The notes under the pieces are model-generated. The model was not told the origin of the DNA. It was given only the letters and a program-made list of their open reading frames with translations, and did no database searches. The position numbers were made by a program, and so were the translations under genes. 10,000 nucleotides of DNA from Asticcacaulis sp. GTDB taxonomy: Bacteria; Pseudomonadota; Alphaproteobacteria; Caulobacterales; Caulobacteraceae. The stretch covers positions 1-10,000 of the forward strand of contig NZ_JAIWNX010000212.1 in the NCBI RefSeq assembly GCF_020217185.1. Reading direction: 5' to 3'. Positions 1 through 6,164 of this stretch are shown in pieces; the first letter of the stretch is position 1; each line of letters opens with the position of its first letter.

Positions 1-20
1 AGGAAAAAGCCCGTGACACG

Positions 21-52
21 AAAAAGGGCCGACGTCCGCAGACGCCTGCCCT
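21..52 (-). terminator. Intrinsic terminator of the outer-membrane protein gene
   Basis: Read on the minus strand this is a hairpin with outer arms AGGGC/GCCCT, one A-G mismatch, inner arms GGCGTC/GACGTC (one G-U pair) and a TGCG loop, followed directly by TTTTT. It begins 21 bp after the stop codon of the beta-barrel gene, the normal place for a Rho-independent terminator. Confidence 0.85.
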
Positions 53-73
53 GTTTCAACCTTGGGGGTGATA

Positions 74-676
74 TCAGAACTTCATGCCCAGACCCAGCCA
101 CACCGACTGCTGCGTCAATTCGGCCTTTACGCCATCGTCTTCGACGTCGCCAAAGTCGGTATAGCGGTATTCGATGCGGCCAAACACGCGGTCGCTGAAG
201 GCGTGATCGGCCCCGATACCGGCCGTCCAGCCGGCGACGGTTTCGGTTTCCTTCTCGCCGTCGTATTCGACATAGGCGCGCGTCCCGGCGACACCGGCCG
301 CACCGTAAAACAGGGTGTTACCCGACACAAAACCCAGACGCGCACGCACCGCGCCGGAATAGTCGATGCCGGTTTCCACCTCTTCACCCAGCACCGTGTA
401 CCGGTCATTGGCATTGTTCCAGTTCAGGTCGGACTCGACGCCGAACACCGTACCGTTGCTTTGCGCATTGAAGCCCAGAATGACCCCCGCCGCGCCATTG
501 CCGGTGTCATCTGAGGTGCTTTGCGTGGTGGCGCCGTTATTATAGGTCAACTCCAGCTTGGTCTTGGCATAGCCGCCCTGACCCGCAATGTACGGGCCGG
601 AGAAGTCTGCGGGTGATTGGGCCAGCGCAGGCGCGGCGAAGGCGAGTGCGGCGGCAGTCAAAAACAGCGTTTTCAT
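74..676 (-). CDS. Small outer-membrane beta-barrel protein (Omp25/OmpA-like porin family)
   Basis: Predicted 200-residue outer-membrane protein. Residues 1-19 form a signal peptide ending ALA before QSP. The mature part starts with the FSGPYIAGQGGYA pattern seen at the N-terminus of opacity-type barrels (OMP_b-brl family), then alternating polar/aromatic strands, and it ends in Met-Lys-Phe; a C-terminal Phe is the usual BAM recognition residue. The length suits an 8-stranded barrel. I chose the ATG at 676 rather than an in-frame ATG at 763 because the signal peptide begins there and GAAGGA lies 8 bp upstream. The gene lies 124 bp after the chemotaxis gene on the same strand and has its own terminator, so it may be a separate unit. 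An imperfect hairpin at 703-722 falls in the leader. Whether it has a structural or a pore role cannot be told from sequence alone. Confidence 0.85.
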   Translation of the reverse strand: MKTLFLTAAALAFAAPALAQSPADFSGPYIAGQGGYAKTKLELTYNNGATTQSTSDDTGNGAAGVILGFNAQSNGTVFGVESDLNWNNANDRYTVLGEEVETGIDYSGAVRARLGFVSGNTLFYGAAGVAGTRAYVEYDGEKETETVAGWTAGIGADHAFSDRVFGRIEYRYTDFGDVEDDGVKAELTQQSVWLGLGMKF

Positions 677-800
677 CGGAAATCCTTCAGGAAAATGGTC
701 AGGACAGCCGGATAAGGCTATCGCCATAAGGATTCGATGAGCGCCCACTGCCCTGAACCTCAAGGACAGAGTCTGAGCGCCTGACTGTCTCAGAAATGTC

Positions 801-2414
801 TTAAGCCCGGATCTGGCGCACGAAGCCGTCCACCTTGTCGCTCAGTTCGCGAGCGCGGCCCTGCAAGGCAACGCTTGCCCCGGCGACCTTTTGCGCCGTC
901 AGGCCGGTGTTTTCCGCCGAGTCGGTGACGTTTTGCATATTGTCGGCGATTTCGCGCGCCCCGGCCGCCGTGGCGTGGATGGTGTGCGAAATTTCCGCGG
1001 TCACCTGCGACTGCTGACCCACGGCCTCGGCGATGACGCCGGTGCCCGTCTCGATCTCGGCAATGGTGCGCAGGATGTCGTTCATCGCCTCAACCGACAA
1101 CTGGGTTTCGGACTGAATGGCCCCGACCAGCGCCGAAATATCGCCCAGCGCCTTCGACACCTGATTGGACAGGGCCTTGACCTCAGAGGCCACGACCGCA
1201 AAGCCGCGGCCCGCCTCACCGGCGCGCGCCGCCTCGATGGTGGCGTTGAGCGACAGGAGGTTGATCTGACCGGCAATGGTGTTGATCAGCCCGACGACAT
1301 CGCCGATCCGCCCCGACGATTCGCTCAACCGTTGAATCACCGACTTGGCCGTATCGCCCTTGTCCGAGGCCACGCGCACCACGGCGGCGGCGTGTTCGGC
1401 CTGTTCGCGGATGGCGGCGATGGAGGCCGTCAGTTCTTCGGCCGCGGCGGCCACCTGAGCCGAGTTGGAGGCGGCGTTCTGCGAAATGCCCGAGACGCGA
1501 TGGGTGCGCGTCTTGGTGTCCTGCGCGATGTGGGTGACGTTATCGGCTTCACCTTTCAGCAGGGCCGTGGCCGACACCACCTCACTGACCACCGTCGTCA
1601 CCGAGGCTTCCAGTTCGTCGGCCAGGGCATTCAGCGTGCGGCGGCGCAGGTGCGCGGCGCGTTCGGCTTCGTGCGCTTCGGCTTCGTGACGCTGGCGTTC
1701 CATGTCGCTGATGCGCTGCGCCTGCTCGGCGGCGGCCTGCCGCGAGCGGGCCATGACCTGACGCGCCCGATAGACGCCCAAGCCGACCCCGACTGCACAC
1801 AGGGCCGCCAGACCCAGACCGATCAGCAGGGCCAGACGGATACGATTGAGGCTGGCCTGATATTCTTTCAGCGTGATGTCCACCCCAACCAGACCGGCAA
1901 ACTGCCCGGACGCATCGGTGAAGGGCGCATAGCCGGACAGGAAGGTGCCCCATTTGTCGGTGACCGGTTCGCTTTCGGTCGCACCCTTGCGGTCACGGAA
2001 AGACTGCACCAGCAGGGGCGAGGCATCTTTATATTCTTCCATCACCGCCGAGGGCTCACCGTTGCTGCCGGTCGGCTGCACGTCCATGACGAAATAGACC
2101 TTACCCTCGCGCTCGACCATGGCGTAGATGAAGGCGAGGCGCTTGTCGGCATCGACCAACTTCTGAAACGGTGCGGCGACCTGCTGATAGTCGGTGCCCG
2201 CCTTGTCCGTCCCGGAGGTGAAGCTCGAAAGGGTTGCCGTATCCAGCAAGGCGGCGGCCTGATGCGACAGGCCGTTCAGGTTGTCGCGAATCTCGGTCTT
2301 CATGCCGTGCTGCGCCGTCATATAGACCGCCAGAGACGCCACCAGCGCCACGCTGAACACCAATGCCCCCGCCAGCACGCCGTCGCGCAGGGGTTTGATA
2401 CCCTGAACCGTCAT
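801..2414 (-). CDS. Methyl-accepting chemotaxis protein with a periplasmic Cache-like sensor and no evident HAMP domain
   Basis: 537-residue chemoreceptor that would control CheA kinase activity in response to a periplasmic ligand. TM1 is about 13-34, followed by a periplasmic domain at 35-190. Its GKVYFVMD and later GQFAGLVGVDI segments suggest a PAS/Cache fold. TM2 is about 193-214. Residues 215-265 are a charged, Ala/Glu/Arg-rich coiled-coil linker in which I see no HAMP signature. The signalling domain fills 266-537, with the conserved hairpin tip at 381-412 (LNATIEAARAGEAGRGFAVVASEV). The tip has AGQINLL where AEQTNLL is more usual. There is no CheR-docking pentapeptide at the C-terminus, which ends FVRQIRA. 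The ATG at 2414 follows GAGGTGGAAG. The gene stands alone with no che genes nearby; its ligand is unknown. Confidence 0.92.
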   Translation of the reverse strand: MTVQGIKPLRDGVLAGALVFSVALVASLAVYMTAQHGMKTEIRDNLNGLSHQAAALLDTATLSSFTSGTDKAGTDYQQVAAPFQKLVDADKRLAFIYAMVEREGKVYFVMDVQPTGSNGEPSAVMEEYKDASPLLVQSFRDRKGATESEPVTDKWGTFLSGYAPFTDASGQFAGLVGVDITLKEYQASLNRIRLALLIGLGLAALCAVGVGLGVYRARQVMARSRQAAAEQAQRISDMERQRHEAEAHEAERAAHLRRRTLNALADELEASVTTVVSEVVSATALLKGEADNVTHIAQDTKTRTHRVSGISQNAASNSAQVAAAAEELTASIAAIREQAEHAAAVVRVASDKGDTAKSVIQRLSESSGRIGDVVGLINTIAGQINLLSLNATIEAARAGEAGRGFAVVASEVKALSNQVSKALGDISALVGAIQSETQLSVEAMNDILRTIAEIETGTGVIAEAVGQQSQVTAEISHTIHATAAGAREIADNMQNVTDSAENTGLTAQKVAGASVALQGRARELSDKVDGFVRQIRA

Positions 2415-2463
2415 CTTCCACCTCGTTTTGATAAAACGCTGGATTCGGTTTTACGACCGCAAC

Positions 2464-2482
2464 GGTTAATTTGGGTTAATTT
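2464..2482 (-). promoter_or_regulatory. TTAA direct repeat, possible CtrA-like site upstream of the chemotaxis gene
   Basis: GGTTAATTT occurs twice (2464-2472 and 2474-2482), one helical turn apart, about 50 bp upstream of the chemotaxis start codon. On the minus strand it reads TTAACCCAAATTAACC. The Caulobacter CtrA box is TTAA-N7-TTAAC; here the spacer is 6, so it is a near match only. CtrA control of motility and chemotaxis genes is known in Caulobacter; binding here is inference. Confidence 0.3.
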
Positions 2483-2510
2483 CGCGCCGCACACAAAAAT
2501 TTCATGTTTA

Positions 2511-2649
2511 GAGCGGAATGATTTCTACTGGAATCATTCCGCTCAGGCCGCCATTGAGGCGGCGGCCAAGGTGGCGAAGCCACCGCCCGGCGAGGGGCTA
2601 AACAAAAATCTGGATCATTATGTTTCTACCAGAAATCATAATGATCCAG
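2511..2649. repeat. REP/BIME-like palindromic intergenic element
   Basis: A 139-bp block made of hairpins. The left arm pair GAGCGGAATGATT (2511-2523) and its exact complement (2532-2544) enclose 8 bases. The right pair CTGGATCATTATG (2610-2622) and its exact complement (2637-2649) enclose a loop with a further 5-bp stem, TTTCT/AGAAA. The two outer hairpins are related: both carry TTTCTAC followed closely by GAA and TCAT around the loop. Between them lie smaller stems: GCCGCC/GGCGGC (2547-2563), GGTGGC-GAA-GCCACC (2570-2584) and GCCC/GGGC (2585-2598). There is no transposase gene and no U-run, so it is neither an insertion sequence nor a normal terminator. Two related palindromes bracketing a structured core is the layout of bacterial interspersed mosaic elements. 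Confidence 0.65.
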
Positions 2650-2690
2650 TGCGTGGGATGAAAAAAACGGTGGCGAGGTTTCATCTGTCA

Positions 2691-2704
2691 TGTTAGCGTT
2701 ATCA
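2691..2704 (+). promoter_or_regulatory. LacI/GalR-family operator upstream of the esterase
   Basis: TGTTAGCGTTATCA fits TGnTAnCGnTAnCA, the general operator pattern of LacI/GalR-family repressors, at all ten fixed positions with a central CG. It lies 85 bp upstream of the esterase ATG, where a repressor could block the promoter. In Caulobacter relatives such sites control carbohydrate-use genes, for example the XylR operator. No LacI-type regulator is encoded in this window. Confidence 0.5.
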
Positions 2705-2789
2705 CAACCATAAACGGCAAAGCCGTACCCGACCCAAACCCCGCCGCAGAGCGGGAAACGCAAAATGCACAGTGAGAGGAAACCAAACC

Positions 2790-3752
2790 ATGACCTTCCC
2801 CGGTTCTTTCCGGCAGGCGACACGTGGCCTGTCTGTAACCCTGACCCTGGCGCTTCTGGCCGTGGCCAGCACCGCCCTCCCGGCTTCCGCCCAAAATGAC
2901 AAGATGGTCCCCATTGCCACGCCGGCCCAGCCCGATGCCATCGTGCTGAATACCGGTCCGCTGCCGGGGGCAACGGCCCCGGAGTCCTGGCACAGCCAGT
3001 ACGGCAGCGTCTTTGCCCGTAACGTCAGCGTCGCCACCCTGACCCCCTTCCTGCCGTCGCCGGAAAAGGCCACAGGGGCTGCCGTAATCGTCGCCCCCGG
3101 TGGCGGTTTCCGCACCCTGTCCATGCAGAACGAGGGCTGGGACGTGGCCAGGGCGCTGGCCGATCGCGGCGTGGCGGCCTTCGTGCTGAAATATCGCCTC
3201 AACCCGACCCCTGCCGATATGGCCGGCTTCGAAGCCTCGATGCGGGAGATGTTCGCCGGCGCGGCCCGCCCGCGTCCGACCCCGGCGCCGGGGGAAGACC
3301 CGATGACGCGCATCGCCCCTCAGATCGCCGATGCTCGCGCCGCCTTCGCGCTGGTGCGGTCGCGCTCGAAAGAATGGCATATCGATTCTGACCGTATCGG
3401 CATGGTCGGCTTCTCTGCAGGGGCCATGCTCACCCTCTCCACCGCTCTGGCCGGGGGGGATGCCAAGCCGGCCTTTATCGGCGACATCTATGGACCGCTG
3501 TCGGCGGTGACCGTGCCCGCCGATGCGCCGCCGCTGTTTATCGCGCTGGCGGCAGACGACCCGCTGTTCGCGCACGGCGATTTCGGTCTGGTGCAGAGCT
3601 GGCAGGCAGCCAAGCGCCCGGTCGAGTTCCACTACTATGAACAGGGCGGCCACGGCTTTGGCATGTACCCCAAGGAAACCACCAGCACCGGCTGGTTCGA
3701 CGCCTTCGTGCGCTGGATGACCATGCACGGCTATCTCGCCAAGCGTAAATAG
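2790..3752 (+). CDS. Secreted alpha/beta-hydrolase, probable carbohydrate (acetyl or feruloyl) esterase
   Basis: 320-residue exported serine hydrolase. Residues 1-34 form a signal peptide with cleavage near ASA-Q. The alpha/beta-hydrolase core carries an oxyanion motif PGGGF (103-107), the nucleophile elbow GFSAG with Ser209, a likely acid at Asp256 or Asp257 (ALAADDPLF), and the catalytic His288 in GGHGFG. The PGGGF, VLKYRL and GFSAG order matches the BD-FAE/acetyl-xylan-esterase-like branch often annotated as esterase or 'xylanase' in polysaccharide-degrading bacteria. A Pro-rich stretch at 161-168 lies before DARAAFALVR. I chose the ATG at 2790 because GAGAGGA sits 9 bp before it; an in-frame GTG at 2772 would overlap that ribosome site. 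It is monocistronic with a terminator 11 bp beyond the stop. The LacI-type operator upstream suggests sugar-inducible expression. The substrate is not determined by sequence. Confidence 0.85.
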   Translation: MTFPGSFRQATRGLSVTLTLALLAVASTALPASAQNDKMVPIATPAQPDAIVLNTGPLPGATAPESWHSQYGSVFARNVSVATLTPFLPSPEKATGAAVIVAPGGGFRTLSMQNEGWDVARALADRGVAAFVLKYRLNPTPADMAGFEASMREMFAGAARPRPTPAPGEDPMTRIAPQIADARAAFALVRSRSKEWHIDSDRIGMVGFSAGAMLTLSTALAGGDAKPAFIGDIYGPLSAVTVPADAPPLFIALAADDPLFAHGDFGLVQSWQAAKRPVEFHYYEQGGHGFGMYPKETTSTGWFDAFVRWMTMHGYLAKRK

Positions 3753-3762
3753 GTATAAAAAC

Positions 3763-3799
3763 AAAAGGCTACCCGGCGGAAACCGGGTAGCTTTTTTTT
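3763..3799. terminator. Bidirectional intrinsic terminator between the esterase and hpt
   Basis: GCTACCCGG (3768-3776) and CCGGGTAGC (3783-3791) form a perfect 9-bp stem around CGGAAA. Eight T residues (3792-3799) follow on the plus strand, and an A-rich tract (3757-3766) precedes it, giving a U-rich tail on the minus strand. It lies between the convergent esterase and hpt stop codons and can end both transcripts. Confidence 0.95.
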
Positions 3800-3818
3800 C
3801 AGGGGTTGCGTTGTGCGC

Positions 3819-4328
3819 TCAGTCCAGCGCCCCGATAAACGGCAGACCGCGCAGGCGGCCGCCATCGTCAAGACCATAGCCGACCAGATAGCGTTTGGGC
3901 GCTTCCCAGCCGACATAATCGGCTTCAATCTGACGCGTGACGGGCTTCGACGCCATGACGGCCGTCAGTACCTCGGTGGCCCCGGCGCGCAGCAGGTGGT
4001 CGCGGGCAAATTTCAGAGACGCGCCCGTATCCAGCACATCGTCCATGATCAACACCTGCTTGCCCTTGACCGGGCGTTGCAGGTCGGCGCGCAGGATCAT
4101 CTCCCCGCTCTGACGGCCGTCGCCATAGGAGGACAGCCACATCGAATCAAAGCTGATGCCGAGGCCGTGGCGGGCCAGCGCGCGCGTCAGGTCTGCGGCA
4201 AACCAGATGCCGCCGGTCAGCAGGCAAACGCCGACCGTCTCTTCGGTGAGGCGCGGGGCCATCTCCCTGGCCATAGCGTCGATGCGCGCGGCGATGTCCG
4301 CCTCGCTCAGGAGAATGTCGTAGGTCAT
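3819..4328 (-). CDS. hpt: Hypoxanthine phosphoribosyltransferase
   Basis: 169-residue cytoplasmic type I phosphoribosyltransferase of purine salvage, expected to convert hypoxanthine or guanine plus PRPP to IMP or GMP. The PRPP loop is VLIMDDVLDTGAS (92-104). The pyrophosphate-binding loop near the N-terminus reads LLTGG (36-40) where LKGG is commoner. The purine-binding region has YVGW (138-141) then YLVGYGLD (147-154) and the final LPFIG, the order seen in bacterial HPRTs. The length is typical (about 165-185). The ATG at 4328 lies 16 bp after the zinc-ribbon gene stop, so the two are probably co-transcribed; no strong Shine-Dalgarno is visible, only GAG at 7-9 bp upstream. Transcription ends at the bidirectional terminator 20 bp after the stop. 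Confidence 0.9.
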   Translation of the reverse strand: MTYDILLSEADIAARIDAMAREMAPRLTEETVGVCLLTGGIWFAADLTRALARHGLGISFDSMWLSSYGDGRQSGEMILRADLQRPVKGKQVLIMDDVLDTGASLKFARDHLLRAGATEVLTAVMASKPVTRQIEADYVGWEAPKRYLVGYGLDDGGRLRGLPFIGALD

Positions 4329-4344
4329 GTAAACTCAGTAAAAA

Positions 4345-5304
4345 CTAGTGATGAGCGGCGGCAGAGGGCGCGTCAGGCGCGGGCCGCAGCTCGGCTGGTT
4401 TTTCCGTAGCATGGTCAGCCGCAGTTGTCGCGTCTCCATGCGCGTTTTCCGCAGCCGTCGCCGCGTGTCCGGCATCGGCAGCGGGGGCCGCCTCATGACC
4501 CGGAGCCGCGTGGGCGTCTTCTGTCGCCGGTGGTGTCCCGTGGCCGCCATCCCCGTGCGCCTCTTCGCCGTGCCCGCCACCGCTGCCGTTCATAAGGGAC
4601 GGACGGACGCGCGACAGGTCTTTGGCCGCCTGCAGGTCAAAGGCCAGCTTGATATTCTTGACGCGGTTGGAGGGGTCAGGAATGTCAAAGGTCAGGACGC
4701 GCGTTTCGTTGGCTTCAAGCGTAAGCCCCAGCGGCGGGATCAGCGTGGTGTCAAGCGGGTGTGACTCCTTGTCCATCAGATCGACGCGCACCGGCGGCAC
4801 CGGATTGGCCTCATCGCGGATATTCTTGACCTTCAGCGTCACCGTGGCGACGAAACGGCCCCCGCGCAGGGTGTTTTCCAGCTTAGACTCCAGCACTTCG
4901 AGGCCTGCGGCATTCACCGGAACGCCCACGGCCGCATAGGCCCCGCCCAGACGCGGAAAGGCGCGCACCAGATCGACGCGCAGCAGAAAGGCCGTGCCCA
5001 GCATGGCAACGAAGGTAGCCGTCAGCGCGCCCCAGATGATGCCCTGCGCCATCAGGGCCTTGTGTCGCTTCTGGCTTTCGATCATGTCGCGGTACAGCGA
5101 CGGAATCTTCTTCGCCTTGACTTCCTTCAACCCGGTGGCAGGCTTTTCCACGGCCTTTTCGAGCGGCAGTTCGATCGGCTCTTCGGGCTTTTCCGCGTGC
5201 CAGGTTGTTTTGCACGAAGCGCAGCGCACGGTGCGACCCTGAGGCCCCAGCTGGGCCTCATCAATCGCGTAACTGAGCGCGCATTTGGGACAGGTCAGAA
5301 GCAT
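4345..5304 (-). CDS. MJ0042 zinc-ribbon / DUF3426-like membrane protein with a His-rich tail
   Basis: 319 residues, single-pass. An N-terminal zinc ribbon has CPKC (5-8) and CASC (28-31), the MJ0042 motif. Residues 40-80 are charged and cytoplasmic, and the membrane helix is about 84-108. The region after it (about 133-222) resembles DUF3426: a beta-rich domain with VTLKVKN, a Pro-rich IPPLGLTL and LTFDIPDP. From about 239 to the end is a low-complexity Ala/Gly/His tail with 10 histidines, mostly as GH or AH, ending HH. The function is unknown for the family. The gene is divergent from ftsE across 98 bp and followed by hpt. The ATG at 5304 starts exactly at the zinc ribbon but has no clear ribosome site. 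The His-rich tail would face the periplasm if the zinc ribbon is cytoplasmic. Confidence 0.85.
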   Translation of the reverse strand: MLLTCPKCALSYAIDEAQLGPQGRTVRCASCKTTWHAEKPEEPIELPLEKAVEKPATGLKEVKAKKIPSLYRDMIESQKRHKALMAQGIIWGALTATFVAMLGTAFLLRVDLVRAFPRLGGAYAAVGVPVNAAGLEVLESKLENTLRGGRFVATVTLKVKNIRDEANPVPPVRVDLMDKESHPLDTTLIPPLGLTLEANETRVLTFDIPDPSNRVKNIKLAFDLQAAKDLSRVRPSLMNGSGGGHGEEAHGDGGHGTPPATEDAHAAPGHEAAPAADAGHAATAAENAHGDATTAADHATEKPAELRPAPDAPSAAAHH

Positions 5305-5402
5305 CCGGACGAATCACTACATAAGGCCCGTTAACCAAACGGGTGCTTAACCTTTTTGGCCGAAAAGCATTAACAAGACCTCAAAACGCGAGTCTGAAAC
5401 CT
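5305..5402. promoter_or_regulatory. Divergent promoter region between the zinc-ribbon gene and ftsE
   Basis: This stretch is more AT-rich than its flanks. It holds a small palindrome, CCCGTT-AACCA-AACGGG (5327-5343), and three TTAAC motifs (5331, 5347, 5370). None of the three has the 11-bp start-to-start spacing of a CtrA box. Read as codons, 5343-5402 uses many triplets rare in this genome (TTA, AGA, CGA, ACA), which argues it is not coding. Promoters for both directions must lie here, but I cannot place -35/-10 boxes firmly. Confidence 0.5.
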
Positions 5403-6164
5403 GTGGTAACAGCCTACGAACACGACGATCTTTTTGAGCCGGATCACAGCCAGGTGGTTGTGTTCCGCGACGTCGGACTGGGCTATGAAGGGGCCGGGCA
5501 TACCGGACATGACCCTGAGCACTACATACTGAAAGATTTGAATTTTTCACTGCCTGCCGGGTCGTTTCATTTTCTGACCGGTCCCTCAGGCGCGGGCAAG
5601 ACCTCGCTTTTGCGTCTGATTTATCAGGCGCAAAAGCCGTCTGTGGGCGAAATCAGCCTGTTTGGCGAACGTCTTAATCCGGCCGACCGCAAACAGACTG
5701 CCGATATGCGCCGGCGTATCGGCATCGTCTTTCAGGATTTCCGCCTGCTGGAGCACCTCGATGTGTTCGACAATGCCGCCTTGCCGTTGTTTGTGCGCGG
5801 CGAAGACCCAAAGCGATTCGAAGCCGATGTCATTGAGTTGCTGAGTTGGGTTGGGCTGAAAAATCGCCTGCACGTCATGCCGGATGTGCTGTCGGGCGGT
5901 GAAAAGCAACGGCTGGCCATTGCGCGGGCCGTGATTAACCGTCCGACCCTGATTCTGGCCGATGAGCCCACCGGCAATATCGACCACGCCATGGGCCTGC
6001 GGATCATGCGCTTGTTTATCGAGCTGAACCGCTTGGGGGCAACCGTGTTGATCGCCACCCATGACGAAGCGCTGATCCGTGCATCAGGTATGCCGGTACT
6101 TGAACTACGCGAGGGGCGGCTGTTTCAGCGCGACCTGACCCAGACGGTGAGGGGGGCGTTATGA
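5403..6164 (+). CDS. ftsE: Cell-division ABC transporter ATP-binding protein FtsE
   Basis: ATPase that pairs with FtsX at the division site and powers control of periplasmic peptidoglycan hydrolases. From the GTG at 5403 it is 253 residues, with Walker A GPSGAGKT (60-67, Lys66), Q-loop FQDFRLL (Gln111), signature LSGGEKQR (163-170), Walker B LILADEP with Glu188, and the switch His220. The family-typical PGSFHFLTG-like sequence is present as PAGSFHFLTG. The N-terminus carries about 17 residues before the usual FtsE start plus a short His/Gly-containing insertion (29-40). An upstream GTG at 5343 would add 20 residues, but their codon use looks non-coding; a start near 5457 (GTG after AGG) is also possible. 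It overlaps ftsX by ATGA. Confidence 0.93.
   Translation: MVTAYEHDDLFEPDHSQVVVFRDVGLGYEGAGHTGHDPEHYILKDLNFSLPAGSFHFLTGPSGAGKTSLLRLIYQAQKPSVGEISLFGERLNPADRKQTADMRRRIGIVFQDFRLLEHLDVFDNAALPLFVRGEDPKRFEADVIELLSWVGLKNRLHVMPDVLSGGEKQRLAIARAVINRPTLILADEPTGNIDHAMGLRIMRLFIELNRLGATVLIATHDEALIRASGMPVLELREGRLFQRDLTQTVRGAL

Larger units (their letters stand above)
2415..2789. other. 375-bp intergenic region between divergent genes
   Basis: This gap must hold the promoters of the leftward chemotaxis gene and the rightward esterase gene. It contains, left to right, a TTAA direct repeat, a hairpin-rich repeat element, a LacI-type operator and a short hairpin (ACGGC AAA GCCGT, 2714-2726). Reading frames through it run across palindromes and have no coding character. 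I could not fix a -35/-10 pair with confidence for either gene. Confidence 0.75.

Noticed and set aside
1..20. A second terminator-like segment (minus strand CACGGGCTTTTT) at the left edge
   Set aside because: The possible stem GCCC/GGGC would use bases of the main terminator and encloses a T-rich loop; it is too weak and cut by the window edge.
703..722. Hairpin (GACAGCC/GGCTATC) in the leader of the outer-membrane protein gene as a riboswitch or terminator
   Set aside because: Only a 7-bp stem with a wobble pair and no U-run; nothing matches a known riboswitch architecture.
891..2696. A 601-codon plus-strand open frame opposite the chemotaxis gene
   Set aside because: It is the antisense shadow of a clear chemoreceptor, has Arg/His/Gly-rich composition typical of such shadows, and runs through the intergenic hairpins.
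2688..3764. A 358-codon minus-strand open frame opposite the esterase
   Set aside because: The plus strand encodes a complete alpha/beta-hydrolase with signal peptide, catalytic triad, ribosome site and terminator; the antisense product has no recognisable features.
5331..5373. Three TTAAC motifs before ftsE as a CtrA-regulated promoter
   Set aside because: Start-to-start distances of 16 and 23 bases do not fit the 11-base bipartite CtrA spacing.
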